From positions 1,197,052-1,261,051 of the forward strand of contig NMRA01000019.1 in NCBI GenBank assembly GCA_002633005.1: 64,000 nucleotides of DNA, read 5' to 3'. The position numbers and the translations under genes were made by a program. The notes beneath the pieces are model-generated. The model did not search any database. It had not been told where the DNA came from and saw only the letters and a list, made by a program, of their open reading frames with translations. Below are positions 1 to 13,200 of the stretch, in pieces (the stretch's first letter is position 1; each line of letters begins with the position of its first letter). This stretch comes from Phoronis australis. Its lineage: Eukaryota > Phoronida > Phoronidae.

Positions 1-657
1 GTACACAAGATTTCTAGGGAAGCTGAATTGCATTCACTGGCACATGAAAATGCACCAATAGAAAACGGTTGGGCAATTTCTTTTAGACAAAAAACACTGT
101 ACAATTAGGGTATATTTGACTTAATTACTGTACTCTAGAGTGGAATTAAAATTTCAAGAAAAACCTGTGTATTTTTGTGATGAGACTGTGGAAAGGGAAC
201 TTTGTAAGCAAACCAAAATAAAAGGATAGCTTTGTAAATCCCTCAATGTTTTAAAGGTATCCCAGCTTGTTCAAAATTTTGCTAAGCTTCTCTATGGTAC
301 CAGACACAAAGTTTGGACATGACAGGACATCAGTTAAGAACAGTAGGTGCAATGGAAATAAGGTGCCATTTAAAATAATAATACACTTACCTCACAAAGA
401 CAGTAAATAAAGAGAACCACTACAATTAGTCATTCAGACATTTATTGTAATTCATTGCCATGACTTTCATGTTGAAAGGGCGGGTTAAATGAATTTATTT
501 TGTACTCTTTTGTAATCCCCAATAATCCATAACTAATAAGACTTGAATATTAATTGATCTATAAAGACATTACAATCAACCCCTCTATACCAAACCAGTA
601 TGTTACACACCTGGCAAGACCACAAGTGACGCCAGCACTTAGCCCATAAAAACATAC
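1..657 (-). other. 3' intron of the fucosidase gene
   Basis: No coding sequence is visible here. The fucosidase exon ending at 658 stops in the middle of a Trp codon (phase 2) with a GTATGT donor, so the gene must continue leftwards. I looked for an acceptor followed by the expected C-terminal beta-domain in 1-640 on the minus strand and found none, so the final exon is probably outside the window. Confidence 0.6.
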
Positions 658-3600
658 CAGATATCCTTGGTTACAGTGTCATTCTGGTGTGTCCATGGTT
701 TACTTTCATAGATTGCCTCTCCGTTCACTTTCAACCAAGCGCCCATTTCTCGCAGTCTTTCTTCAAACACAGTGTTAATTGTGCCCTCTTTGGTTGGTCC
801 GACGTTAATGAGGATATTACCACCGCAGCTGTGAAGCAGTGAAAGGGAAACTACGATACTATGAAAGGTCCCACAACTTGATGGGGTTACGTGGCACAGT
901 ACATACGTTATAACATATCTGATCATGTTTTTGTAGCAGAGAATTTAAATACTACAGGTTCTAACCATGAGAGCAAAATTCTGCAAGCTCACCATCAGCT
1001 AAGAGACTACAAATCTGCCACTCGTAAATTAGTGCCAATCACATTGCTTCAGGTACCTGACATCACCTCCATAGTAAGAAAAAGGACAATAGAAAAATAA
1101 TAGGTGGTGACAGTCACAACCAAATAGAACTGTTTTCACTTGCGTTTGCAGAGTGCTGTTATTGGTTCCTTTTGAATAATACTAAATTTCATCGGAATCG
1201 CCAGCAGGGACTGTAGTGCTCTGCGATAAAGGAAAACGGACGGAATTTACGGAATGTGACTTCTTCCATGAACGATTAGCCAGATTTCAAACAATATTTC
1301 CATATTTCAGTAGCATACACCATAAATCTAAAATTGTTGGTTTTTAATTATCAAAAATTAAGAAGATAATCATCAAAATTTGGCATATTCTGACTACAAA
1401 TCAATGAGTCATTTTGAAGCGGATATGTTCAAAATGTGTTTGTTCATTCTTTCTGAAAGTGGCCCTGATCTTTTTCGTATTTTAAAAAGAAACAATAAAC
1501 GAATGCAGCAAGTTATCGATAAAATGGAGTCGTGGCATAATTTAGAAGAAAAAGTAAGGCAATTCACACCATTTATATATTATTTATCAGTTTCAAATTG
1601 GGAAAAGGAATTTGATTTTTTACAAAACGCAAAAGAACGGAATCTTGTGGCTGCTAAAACAGAAGTCTCTGTTTTTGAAAACTGAAAACTTGAGTCTCTA
1701 TGTACTATCATTCAATCACCTGACGCTTTCTGCCATTTGCTTCAGCAAATCATGTGTTGTAAGATATTCACTTAAGATGGCGTTGCGTCTGTATCCCCAG
1801 GAACGACTGTCAATTGTCATGGCATTCTCAAATTTGTGTTTTTGTAGTACACCTGAAGGTAATATGGTAACAAAAGTAATTAGACAAAATGCCATATCTG
1901 CCGTCAGCAAAAATACAGGTAAATGATTATTATGAAGGCAAAATTCTAATTACAGAGTGACTTTACCCTACTTATCAACTTTCCTACTAATTCCCGTCCA
2001 TTCTCAGTCTTTAGGGAAAACTACTCTGACAATGAAGTCAGCTTCCACCCAGCCATCATGACAGGGAATTCTGGGTCATTTTGTATGAATAGTTTTTGGC
2101 CTGTACTGTAAATACATCAATACACGCATGGTACACAATACACATCAATACACCCATGGTACACAATACACATCAATACAGGCATGGTACACAATACACA
2201 TCAATACAGGCATGGTACACAATACACATCAATACACTCTGCATGGTACACAATGTAATGTGTTGGAAAGAGAACCTAGTTAAGAGCCACATGCAGTGAT
2301 GAAGACAGTAATGGAAAATATAAACCTCAATTTGGAACATGTTAATCAAATCTGTGACAGAAAGACTAACCACAGAAGCAATCCATGAACTAGACTCAGT
2401 CCACAGATTAATAATGAAAAGTAACTTGCTATGTTAAAATAAAATAAATTTGATTTAGTCCTGAGAGGAAAAGGCTCTGTACATGGCTTTAATTTAATAA
2501 AACCTTGGCAACAAAAGATATCATCAGGGATAATAACAAGCAAGCAGTTTTGAACAATGGCAAAGACCAAAATCAAAGCATAAGTTAAAAGTGAATCACC
2601 AGATTTATTTCCACAAAATTGACTCTTTCTCAACGTTCACAGTTACATGTTAAAGGTGACACCTTCATAACATACCTGGGTTATACCTGTCATCACAGTT
2701 GAAATATCCACCATGTTTACATCTGGAGTCATTACCCCACCTGTCATTCACTACAATGTAATCTCTTACAGGGCTGTAAGAACAAGTAATCGTTCAATTA
2801 CAAAACAAATCAATGCCCAAACATCTTAAGAGCAAATGCAAAACAAGAGCAACATGGAGATTTGAAATGCACTCAGGATTAAACTGCAAACGGTCTGCTT
2901 CTAGGGCTGTTTCTTTGTATCATAAAAACGGCCATTAGATGGCCCAGAATACAATGAACCCATCTAAACATGGGAAGGTGTCATTGTCTCTCATACCTAT
3001 TTGCAAAATTTTATGAAAATCCATCAAAGAACTCTGTAAAAAAGCAAACGTAAAAAACTCCCATTAAGAACCACAGCAATAGTCGAATCTGCCTATCTGC
3101 TATTGAGTTAGTAAGAATACAGATGCAAAATTTCTAAAACATCTTGCAAGGGGTTCAAAAGATACAGTCGTAAATGCAAAAAAATGTCACTAGGGAGCAC
3201 CATAGTAGTTGGACCCATTTGAAAATCCACGTCAGTCATGCTCTTGTCAGTAGGATGACATCTGCCAATCCTTTGCACGGTTTGGCAGATAAAGAAACAG
3301 ACGATAAAAAACAGACTAAAAAAATTAAAATGGACACTAACTGGTGCCCAATAAGTCAAAGCCATCACAAAAAGGAAAGGTGCTGTCGTCTTCATAATAG
3401 AAATTTGACCAATTTCATGAAAAACCATCAAGGACCTCTGAAATTACAGAAGCAAACGCAAAAAATACAAGAGTAACGCAGAGCGTTGAAATGCGCCCAC
3501 AATTGCACCGCATACGGTATCCTTCTAGGGTTGTTTATTGGTACCATAAAGTGGCCAGTAGAGGGCATATATGTAGTATGTTGTACTTAGCAAAATGGAA

Positions 3601-6444
3601 AGGCATGGTCATTGTCTCCTCAATAGGCTAGGGGCAAAATGTGAGTAATCTTCATAATACAAGCACATCCTATACACCAGTTGCTTAAAGCACCACAGAA
3701 ACATAGAATNNNNNNNNNNNNNNNNNNNNNNNNNNNNNNNNNNNNNNNNNNNNNNNNNNNNNNNNNNNNNNNNNNNNNNNNNNNNNNNNNNNNNNNNNNN
3801 NNNNNNNNNNNNNNNNNNNNNNNNNNNNNNNNNNNNNNNNNNNNNNNNNNNNNNNNNNNNNNNNNNNNNNNNNNNNNNNNNNNNNNNNNNNNNNNNNNNN
3901 NNNNNNNNNNNNNNNNNNNNNNNNNNNNNNNNNNNNNNNNNNNNNNNNNNNNNNNNNNNNNNNNNNNNNNNNNNNNNNNNNNNNNNNNNNNNNNNNNNNN
4001 NNNNNNNNNNNNNNNNNNNNNNNNNNNNNNNNNNNNNNNNNNNNNNNNNNNNNNNNNNNNNNNNNNNNNNNNNNNNNNNNNNNNNNNNNNNNNNNNNNNN
4101 NNNNNNNNNNNNNNNNNNNNNNNNNNNNNNNNNNNNNNNNNNNNNNNNNNNNNNNNNNNNNNNNNNNNNNNNNNNNNNNNNNNNNNNNNNNNNNNNNNNN
4201 NNNNNNNNNNNNNNNNNNNNNNNNNNNNNNNNNNNNNNNNNNNNNNNNNNNNNNNNNNNNNNNNNNNNNNNNNNNNNNNNNNNNNNNNNNNNNNNNNNNN
4301 NNNNNNNNNNNNNNNNNNNNNNNNNNNNNNNNNNNNNNNNNNNNNNNNNNNNNNNNNNNNNNNNNNNNNNNCAGGACTTTTGGAGATACAAAGGTAAGCG
4401 TAAAAAAACTAAAATTGCCACTAGGGGGCACACCGGTAGTCGGATCCATCCTAACGTTCGCACATGCCGTCCCATTCATGAATGGAACATATGTGCCAAA
4501 TTTCATGAACGTATGTCAAAGGGTTTTGGAGATAGAGCAGCGGACGCCGGACGCCGGACGCCGCCCGGACGGACGGACGGACAGAGATGACGGCATAATG
4601 CGTCCACATATAAATATGTGGGCGCATAAAAATGTGTTTTTCGGCAATCAAACCAATAATGTCCCTTAAAACCTCAGGCTAATTTCAACCATGCAGACAA
4701 TAGACCCACCTGTCATTGTACAACCAGGCCAAAAAGTTTGTGGAGTTCCAGTAGGTGGAGTCTACCATCCAGTCACCATCAGACCAGATCAGCTCTGGAT
4801 GGTATTTGTTGACCAGTTCATATAGCTCCGGCATTGCCTTGGTCTGCAAAGCAGAGAAAAGTGTGCAGACAAGAATGAAATCTTGTTTTTTATAATCCAT
4901 ATATACGGGCAGCGTTTCTTAAATCCAATGCATAATCCATGCACGTAAAGTGATAATCTTCACTTCAGGAATGAAAACAGGGAATTCTATACCATAATGT
5001 ATCAAAGGTGTCCCATAATTTATGAATTCTATCCCATAATTCAACATTCCAACCTCACCAACCTGTAACTTCAATTGTCAACATTTTGCTAGGTTACACT
5101 AATAAGGACTCTAGCACACTCATGAAACACTCATTTTTTTCACATGCATGGTTTTACATAATCTCACTTTTTGTGCAAGAAACTTGGTATGCAGAATGCT
5201 ACCCAGAGTTCAAATGTGGTTGAGAAAACACTACACCAAAGTAATTTGAAGACAACCAATGTTCTCCCCAAGTTAATAAACATAATGATTGCATTTATTT
5301 CAGTTTAATGACTTACTTGGATATGTCAAATATTCTGATTCCAATTCAATTAACATATTTCTACATCTATGATTTTTACATAAAAAAAATTCTGTTCATC
5401 TTTAAAATATTATTTGTTTCCCCTTGCCCTCGCCTCACTCCTCCGAATTGGTTAGTAAAATATTTAGTTCTACATCCTATTTTCATTGTTGGGGCACACT
5501 TATTTTGTTTTGAAAAAGTAGTGATTTAATTTTTGCAACTGGAAAAATTTCATTTCTCGAATTACGAATTACGAATACAATATTTTGAAAAGCAAACATA
5601 TTTTACAGTTGGTCATACGATGGTAAACAAACTTAATTTTAATGTATCCCTCATAACCACACATTGCCAAGTAATACCAATCAACCAGTCATATATCATT
5701 GATGTTTCAACCATGCACTGATGAAATACATATAAATACAAAGTCATGGTTAAAGAATACTGTGCAAAAATGTTCTACTTAATAATTCTGGTTATTGCCT
5801 CAAAAACTAATTTACCAGTAAAAAATGATTCTCTTTTAGTTACTACTACAATTTCTAAAACAAACATTGTTGCAACAACAGAAAACTGACTAAGGAGATT
5901 ACCTTTACAAATTCTTGTGTTTTATATCCATTAGCCTTGTCCTGCAGGTACAACGGATGGAAAAACTCAAACAGAGAATGGTACAACCCAAAATGAAGAT
6001 TGGTGCGGTTACGCACAGCATTTGCAAGGTCACCTGAAAACAAGTCATGACATGAGAATAAGAGAAAATGCAGAGAACAAAACAGTAAGCGAGAAACAAT
6101 TATTTGAAATGATTAGTCGTACAAGAGCAACACACAGCATTGATATGCATCTACTGTGAGCATCCCATACAGCGAACACAGAAGGGATGAAAATTATTTT
6201 ACCACAAAAAATTCTGACTTGAGTTTGTTAAGACTTCAGTCTTTTAAAAATAATTATTTTAAGACTGAATTTTTTAATTCCTAAGTTTTTAAGATTAAAT
6301 TTTAAATCAGAAATTTGGTCACTTTTTGTGAAACAGATCCCTGTGCTCGCTTTGACAGTCTTCAGGTCACCAATGTGACTTCCAGTTTGGTTTTTGCTGA
6401 CCTGATAAAAGTTCCAAGTTGTCACAAAATCACCCCACACACGC

Positions 6445-6492
<48 letters not shown>

Positions 6493-8586
6493 TAGCATGC
6501 ACTCAAAATACTAAACAGACAGGAGTTGAATTTGTTCAGCAAGGACTGTTAAATGACCCATGCGCAGGTGTTTTGATTGTCTGCTTTTCTCTTTGGTAGG
6601 AGGCACAGGACATTGGGTCTGGACCAGGTGAACAGAGCTGATGTTGTGGAGGGTCACCCATTACAGACCTTCACTCAGTTTTCAGTTTAATTCAGATTTA
6701 TATCCCATTTTTCATTTACTACAGTTACCAGCTGTGCATCATTTGTTGGAACAAAGAATATGGATTTTCCTTGTTTAGGCGACACCATTTCCCATTTGGT
6801 AACTTAGGAATTTTACCCAGTCACATTTGGGCGAGTTGACATACTCCTAAGCATAGAGCTCTATGCATATGTAAAGGATTATTTTTGATAAGCTTGTCAT
6901 GACATCAAACAGTGTCAAATTCCCCAGATAAAACAAAAATTAACAGAACATTAAGAATTAAAGCCTCTTCAGATTAACATCCAGGCAGTTTAAAGAAAAA
7001 TCAAGAGGTGGGTGTAAAACCACAGCAAAATGTAGCTGCCATTAAAATTAATCATTTTTAAAACTACTATGAGAAGAAGGATTCAGACAGACATGGTGGA
7101 CACAGTGATGTGTCATCTTACACTAATACAAACCTAGCAAGTCTCTCTTTGGTCCAACATCCATTGAGTTCCAGTTAAAGGAGTATTTGGAAGGCCAGTT
7201 GGTAAAGCCTTCATGGTGTTTACTTGTCAGGACCACATATCTAGAATGTGAAACAAACAAATGATTATCACATGAAGGAAATGGAAGACATCATGACGGC
7301 GTTCTGTCGATCAGCAACTTTTCCAGATGTGAGGGGTTCTGAACATGCGATAACATCTGACTCCTTTGTTAACTGCCCTGCACAGTCTTTTGTCCCGTAT
7401 CTCCCAGGCTTCAAAGGGTTACTGAAACTTGGCAGAAATTGTCTTAACTTCTGTTGTAGTTGGGCGATTTTGGTGATTCAAAAACTAAACATGATTCAGC
7501 ATTTGACAAGCAATTCAGAAATGCTATTGGTTTATGTTCAAATATGATATACCTTAACTTTCATTTTTAGCAGCACAGCCCAGTCAGGCTAAATATGATC
7601 TGATCGGAGATTATAGCAATTATCAAACAAAAGAGAGCCAGCCCTCCAACCATAAATGCCAGAATGGAGTTAATCAGTTGTGTAAGATATTGGCTACAGG
7701 GGTGATCTTCCTAACATGTTGTTGGGCTATAGAGTCAAACAAGTTGGGAGCAATGGGAAAACGCCATAATGTAGTAAGTTCAGTTGCCGTGGGGTACTGG
7801 GTCTCTACTCAGAAAAGACATTAACTCCAAAACACAGTTACTCCAAATGTTTCTACTTTTATATTTCTCTACAGTAATTTTTATGAAGAAATTATGGGAA
7901 CAATAGCCTACATGTGTTGGTGTAACCATTTAATGGGATTTCATTGTCTATTCATGAGGTACCATTATTGCAAAACACAGTGGCACATGGCCATGTGCCC
8001 TCTGTTGAAAATGTGGGATACCATACTTTTTAAAACATTGCGAATGGCCAGAAATTTTATTATGCAATGTAGGCAAATGTCATTGCCACATGGAATTCCA
8101 TAAGCAACCAGGCTATAGTACTATTTTCAAATGTTTCAGGGTGCCCAACAGAAATGCCAAGAGAAAGCAGCACACACTGGGGACCTATGTAATGACAGGT
8201 ACTTACTTAGCGCCAGAAGCCTGGAAGAGATCCGCCCAGAAATTAGGATCGTAAAATTCAGCTGTGAACTGTGCGGCAAAGTCAGCGTATGTGAAAGTCG
8301 GTCGATAGTTATCCTTCATAAACTTCACAACGTCCGCATTATGTACGGCCCAATCGTACACAAACCACTCATTTAAAAAACTGGGAACTGAAAATACACC
8401 CCAGTGTAGAAAAATTCCGACTTTTGCTTTATCAAACCAGTCTGGAAGTGGTCGAGAGTCCAGGTCATTCCATTCTGGTTTGTATCGTCTTGCGCCTGCT
8501 ACCGTGTGTAAGCATGATAAGGACAGACAAATCAAAACGAAGTCACGAACACAGACACCAAACATAACACTGTTTTCGGCCATCAT
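658..8586 (-). CDS. FUCA1: alpha-L-fucosidase (GH29), seven exons, C-terminus outside window
   Basis: Lysosomal or secreted hydrolase that removes alpha-L-fucose from glycoproteins and glycolipids. Minus-strand exons: 8207-8586, 7134-7240, 5903-6033, 4710-4843, 2676-2773, 1720-1852, 658-828; all have GT-AG borders and matching phases, giving about 384 residues against roughly 466 in human FUCA1. A hydrophobic signal peptide spans residues 12-30. GH29 landmarks follow: KVGIFLHWG near 55-63, [13 protein letters not shown] near 132-144, LIWSDGDW near 224-231 whose Asp228 corresponds to the family nucleophile, VVNDRWG, SWGYRRN and [13 protein letters not shown]. The last 80-90 residues (C-terminal beta-domain) are missing because the final exon is off the left edge. 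Two tandem ATGs (8584-8586 and 8581-8583) could start translation. FUCA1 versus FUCA2 cannot be decided in an invertebrate. A gap lies in intron 4. Confidence 0.92.
2108..2252. repeat. 30-bp minisatellite
   Basis: About 4.5 copies of a unit of about 30 bp reading roughly ACACATCAATACA then GGCATGGTACACAAT. It lies in the intron between fucosidase exons 5 and 6. The central copies are nearly identical and the last carries a small insertion. Confidence 0.9.
2830..3709. repeat. diverged repeat copies left of the gap
   Basis: Two related blocks (about 2835-3080 and 3450-3700) share phrases such as GCAAACGTAAAAA, TTCTAGGG(C/T)TGTTT and GGTGTCATTGTCTC-like strings, about 610 bp apart. A segment resembling 3110-3230 (GCACTAGGGGGCAC type) reappears after the gap. 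This looks like a dispersed, internally repetitive transposon. It interrupts the fucosidase intron. Confidence 0.6.
3710..4371. other. assembly gap (662 N)
   Basis: A run of N in the intron between fucosidase exons 4 and 5, flanked by copies of the same repeat, which is probably why the assembly failed. No fucosidase exon is missing here: the codon phases on both sides join. Confidence 0.99.
4372..4640. repeat. repeat end with GGACGCC / GGACGGAC tracts
   Basis: Right-hand part of the repeat interrupted by the gap. It carries a triplicated GGACGCC block followed by a GGAC tetramer run (about 4550-4580) and a short inverted repeat around ATATTTATATG near 4609-4620. Such tails are common at the ends of dispersed invertebrate elements; the family was not identified. 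Confidence 0.6.
6436..6490. repeat. (CA)n microsatellite
   Basis: About 55 bp of nearly pure CA dinucleotides, with two CG interruptions at the left end. It is in the intron between fucosidase exons 2 and 3. Confidence 0.98.
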
Positions 8587-8606
8587 TCAGTGCCTTGTAC
8601 TCGGGA

Positions 8607-8627
8607 TCATGTGACTCTTCATGTGAC
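8607..8627. promoter_or_regulatory. two M-box motifs upstream of the fucosidase start
   Basis: The nonamer TCATGTGAC occurs twice, at 8607-8615 and 8619-8627, 12 bp apart and 21-41 bp before the fucosidase ATG. TCATGTGA is the M-box bound by MITF/TFE3/TFEB-type factors, which control lysosomal genes and also bind the related CLEAR element. Function is inferred; the motif and spacing are seen directly. Confidence 0.5.
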
Positions 8628-8639
8628 AATTGCCAAACG

Positions 8640-10040
8640 AGGGCGCTATTTTGTCAAGTTATCCAATCACAGAACCCAAATTTTGTTGGCGCACAGCTGA
8701 TTCTCATGAGTTGTTTGTAAACGGAGGGGTAGGTGATTTGCCGTTTTTCAAATTCATTTCATCTTTGCTTAGAATAAAATGTAGCATAATCATGGGAAGG
8801 CTACCTTTAGAGAAAGATGAGGAGAGAATCAAATGTGATTGCAACCCTCCCCTCCCTGGCCGAGGTCGACACCCCGTTTTGTCAGTAGTCCACCAACGGC
8901 AACGCTCAGCCCTCTCTGACTCTGGGCAACGTCAGTGTAATCCTCATGGATAACTTGCCAACCTATACTAGTTAGCGATGACTTTTGAGTGAAAATATAT
9001 TGAAAACCAGAAATCCCAACAAGGTCAGACTTACCTGTCATTTTGACAATAGGGTAATACTAATAGAGTGTGCTTTTTTATGTTCTTTGATCCTTAACTT
9101 GTCTTAATTAAGACCTTATAAATTCGATCCTTCCTTTGCTTTAGCAATAGCAATTATGGTGACCACCTGTTAAAAACCCTCCCTTGACAGACACATTTAA
9201 GAATTGCAGTTATATCAGTGTATTTATGTCCAATCTGGTAGTTGGAGCAGTAACATTAGATAGTTGGATCCCTGATTAAAGATGATTTGATCAGTAGATA
9301 ACGAGTTACTTCCACTGAGTAACACATGTTATTTTCAAATCACTGTTAAATTGGGGACCCACCTATAGGACCATTACCCAACCTATTTTTGACAGGTAAC
9401 TGTTTCCTAGCCTTGCATTGCAGTATACTAAATATACAGCTTCGTGTCTCTGTGGATAAAAAACTGTCCAAACAAAATGTGACACAAAATTAGCTGTCAT
9501 AACAAACTACATTCTTCCTTGAGTGAACTAATTGTTTACCGGTGTTAGAAAATTGGCGTTCTACTGTTATTCTGCTGCTTAAGTTGTGGAGTGATCATAT
9601 CCTTGTGCTTTCGGCCTATTAAATATAGCCTCACTCGTGGGCCACTTTCTTCTTTCACAAGGTTGTGTGCGTGTCACAACAAGTTATGGGAACTGATTCC
9701 ATATCTTTATAAGTTTTAGTATTTAAATACTAGCAATCCGAATTTTAGAGTAAATTGTTTGATCTTGACGGCATTTCTTTGTTACAAAAGGGCAAGTATG
9801 TTGCAAGTGACATTTATCAGCTTGCGTTTCAGCTTGGGTATGAACTTCGTTGTGAAGCAACCATAAATAGTGTTTCAGTGAAATGAAAAAACAAGCTTTG
9901 TATATTTTGCCAGTTTTTTAACCCACTCCGATACCTGTCAGCGTTTTGACCTGAAATCATGAACAGCTTGCTGGCTCCCTATCTCTCCCTGTCATGCCTT
10001 TGCAAATGATTGTGTTGAGTAAGAAAAGGGGAATAGGACA
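8640..10040. other. intergenic spacer between divergent fucosidase and OSTM1 genes
   Basis: No coding sequence is apparent. It is AT-rich, with no clear TATA box or CpG-rich block. It presumably holds the 5' ends and promoters of both divergent genes. Confidence 0.6.
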
Positions 10041-10286
10041 CAACTGTCAAGAATAGTGTTGTATTCATTTGTGACAAAACAACACTATTAATAAAACTTA
10101 TTTTTGTTACAGGTGTCTGTTCCACAACTGTCATAAGAATAGTGTTGTATTCATTTGTGACAAAACAACACTATTAATAAAACTTATTTTGTTACAGGTG
10201 TCTGTTCCACAACTGTCATAAGAATAGTGTTGTATTCATTTGTGACAAAACAACACTATTAATAAAACTTATTTTTGTTACAGGTG
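10041..10286. repeat. 84-bp repeat, three tandem copies, each with a hairpin and an acceptor-like end
   Basis: Copies start at 10041, 10125 and 10210 and are almost identical (unit 84-85 bp; the third is slightly short). Each contains a perfect 11-bp inverted repeat, AATAGTGTTGT and ACAACACTATT (10052-10062 and 10079-10089 in copy 1), and ends with a T-rich tract plus GTTACAG, a good 3' splice site. The array ends 12 bp before the OSTM1 start codon. Confidence 0.93.
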
Positions 10287-10297
10287 TGATGTAAAAG

Positions 10298-13200
10298 ATG
10301 GAGTGGCTTCGATCTCATTTTTTCATCCTTAGTCTATTTCTACCATTCTGTGTCCTGATCCACCCGATATCTAGTCTTCATTTTGAGTCATCCAATGCTG
10401 ACAACATCACAGAACTTCCCTTTGACATACTCACCAGATGTACAGCATTCATGCGGGAGTTTGGGTTAGCCGCGTCCAGTTACATGGAGTGCGCCATACT
10501 TCACTCCCGGCCATTCCAGTTCTGCTCAAAGTGTGTCGACCATTATGTGTTTGCCATACATCTGTATGAGCAGCTGGTAGGTGTCTGTTTAATGTAAATG
10601 CCATTTCCTTTTCTGAATTTTAACTGAATTAAGTTCCAAGAATACATGGCATTCTGGGACATGTATGTATTTCAGTAGCGAATGCTTTTTTTCATTGGAA
10701 AAAACATTTCAAGTTATAAAGTAAGGCAAGTTCAATGTTCTAGTTTTACACACCTGCATTTTGTCTGGATCTCATGTGCAAATTTTTTGAGTGTTAAACT
10801 ATCTCAGACTCTTTTTATTAGTTCAGAAATTTGACACTGGAAGTGAACTCATTCATAGCTTATGTTCAAATACTGACTGAAAATACTTTGTTTGCCTCTT
10901 AACTCTCACACTCATTGTCCATCAGCATACTCTAAACAGATAGTATCTTATGGATTTCACATGCTAAGTGTAAGCCATTTGCTTAAGTTCATGATATTTG
11001 ATTATTTTTATTTAATTTCATGATATTTGATTATTTTTATTTTATTCCAGAAAAGAGTCAAAGTTGATCCTATGTCCTCAAGAACCTGTGTGGAAATGAT
11101 CAGTGGTGACAAAATTATGTTGCCATCACAGGCTCATAAGTTTATCAAGGACTCATGGGAGAATGCACACTGTGCTAGTAAGTGGGGAGATAAATTACTA
11201 CTAGGCTGGCTAAAGGCCAGACTTGTCAATATACCTTGGGAACCAACATTTATTATGTTTGATTTTCTAGTTTGCTCACACATATTTGCGTGTATTGGAT
11301 GCTACAGCCGTACTTGAAATACCAATGATTAGACACTTTGAGCCCTTTCCAAGAAACTGACTTGAGTTCAGTTTTCACTTGAATTTATGATTTGTCTCAA
11401 TTTTCAAACTTTGAAACTTTCACATCTGGTGAGTTAATCAAAACTGAGAAAAAACTTCAGTCAAAAACTTAAGTCAACCTTAAGATCTTTATCTTGAAAC
11501 GGACTTGGGACAAATTTAAGTTTTATCTTAAAATTTGTTGGAATTTACGATTTGTCTTAGCTAAGTCAGTTTTCTTGTAATAAGCCCCTACTTTTCAAAT
11601 AGAATGGCAATTGTTGGAATTCTCACAATCTTCATGTAGGAAGCTGAGGTGGTTAATTCGTGTGTTTCTGAACATTCTCTTAATATTTTGGTATCTAGTT
11701 ATTGAGAGTTAAAAATATATTAGTTACTCGAGACAGATTTTTACCACAGCTTGATCATCAATCAGTTTGTAAAAATTGATAATCACTGTGAACCAAAACC
11801 CCTTTATTAGTAAGTGAAGTTGCCGATTTTAGATGTGAGAATTTTCGATGACAAAAATTAAAACAGTATCAGTAAATATCATCGTTTTTTAAATCTGTGC
11901 TAGCTTAATTTTCTGCACTATATGCAGATGTTGCACTCAATTCCCTTAAAGTGAAATGTAAGCTTTTCTGTGATTTGTCCTATGTATTAAGTCAACTATT
12001 ACTGACCAATGAGATGGGCTTTTTGGAACCGGCTTAATTGAATATGAAATTTGCCATCAAATGCCTGTAATGTCCCAATTCAGTCTCCCAGTAATGTTTA
12101 AATCGCTCATTTGAAAGTACTTCGAATTTCATGATGGAAGCAGTAGAACATGACTGGTGAAAATAACTATGTTATTTAGACATCCTGTGTGGTAATATCT
12201 CGTACAGGGGCTTTATTCTAATGGGAAAATACAGGAAAGGGGTGGGGTGAAATTGGTGGTGATCGGAGGGAGGAGGGTGTATGTCTCCCACACCCCCGCC
12301 AGGGATGCTGTTCATTATCTGTGTATTATGCACTGGACGTGTTCACATTGTAAAAGTATCCAGTAAAGCTGTATACACATTTCCATGAGGTGTGAAGTCA
12401 TAGAAAAGGCATTACTGAAGCTTTCCACGTAAATAAAGTTATTACTTCATTTATGGTTTTGTGACATAATGTACACATTGCTTTTCTAGTTAGCTTTGGT
12501 GTCTGTCCTTCCTGCACAGAAAAAATGAAACTGTGAACCAAAAAATTGACTGCACACCAAAAACGTATGAATCGTAAATTGTTTTGGTTATACTTTGCAG
12601 CGGATACATATGTTCAATGGCTTCTACATTCTTACTGGAGGGGGCACTGTTCTTTTTTGGGTATCTGCTTGTCAATAAACAATAATACTGAGAGTTAGAA
12701 AGTTATTGGTAAAATGAAACTGCAGCAAACTGCGCTTTAAACAGTACGGCACCAATGGCTTGTTACTTATAACAAAACTGAAAAATATGAACTTGCTAAA
12801 ACTGATTTGAGTACCTGTTTCTGAAAATGAAAAACCAGGGTGCATTAACGATTTCGTTTCTATACTTTGTCGTTCTTTGTGTCCCAGAAACATGAGAGTT
12901 TTCCTCAAAGGCTTCATGATTTCCCCAGATTGAATAAACATAAAGTTGCATTTGTTATCAACAGACTTAAGTATTGATTCAATGAGCATTTCTCAGTGGA
13001 GTCATTACAATTTACCAATAGTCATTTGTGCAAGGGATGGTCAAATTTTGTACCTGGGTACTAAGCTCTACTTCCTGGGACCAGATCTCTTTCCTGAACT
13101 GATCTCAATGACTGGAGTTTGGTTCCCAGGCATGGAGTATATTTGGTGCATTTATGGAGTTTTCAGGGCACAGGTCTGGGATTTGTATGGCAAGTTTGGT

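Noticed and set aside
3609-4506. Long open frames across 3609-4506
   Set aside because: They are artefacts of the N gap.
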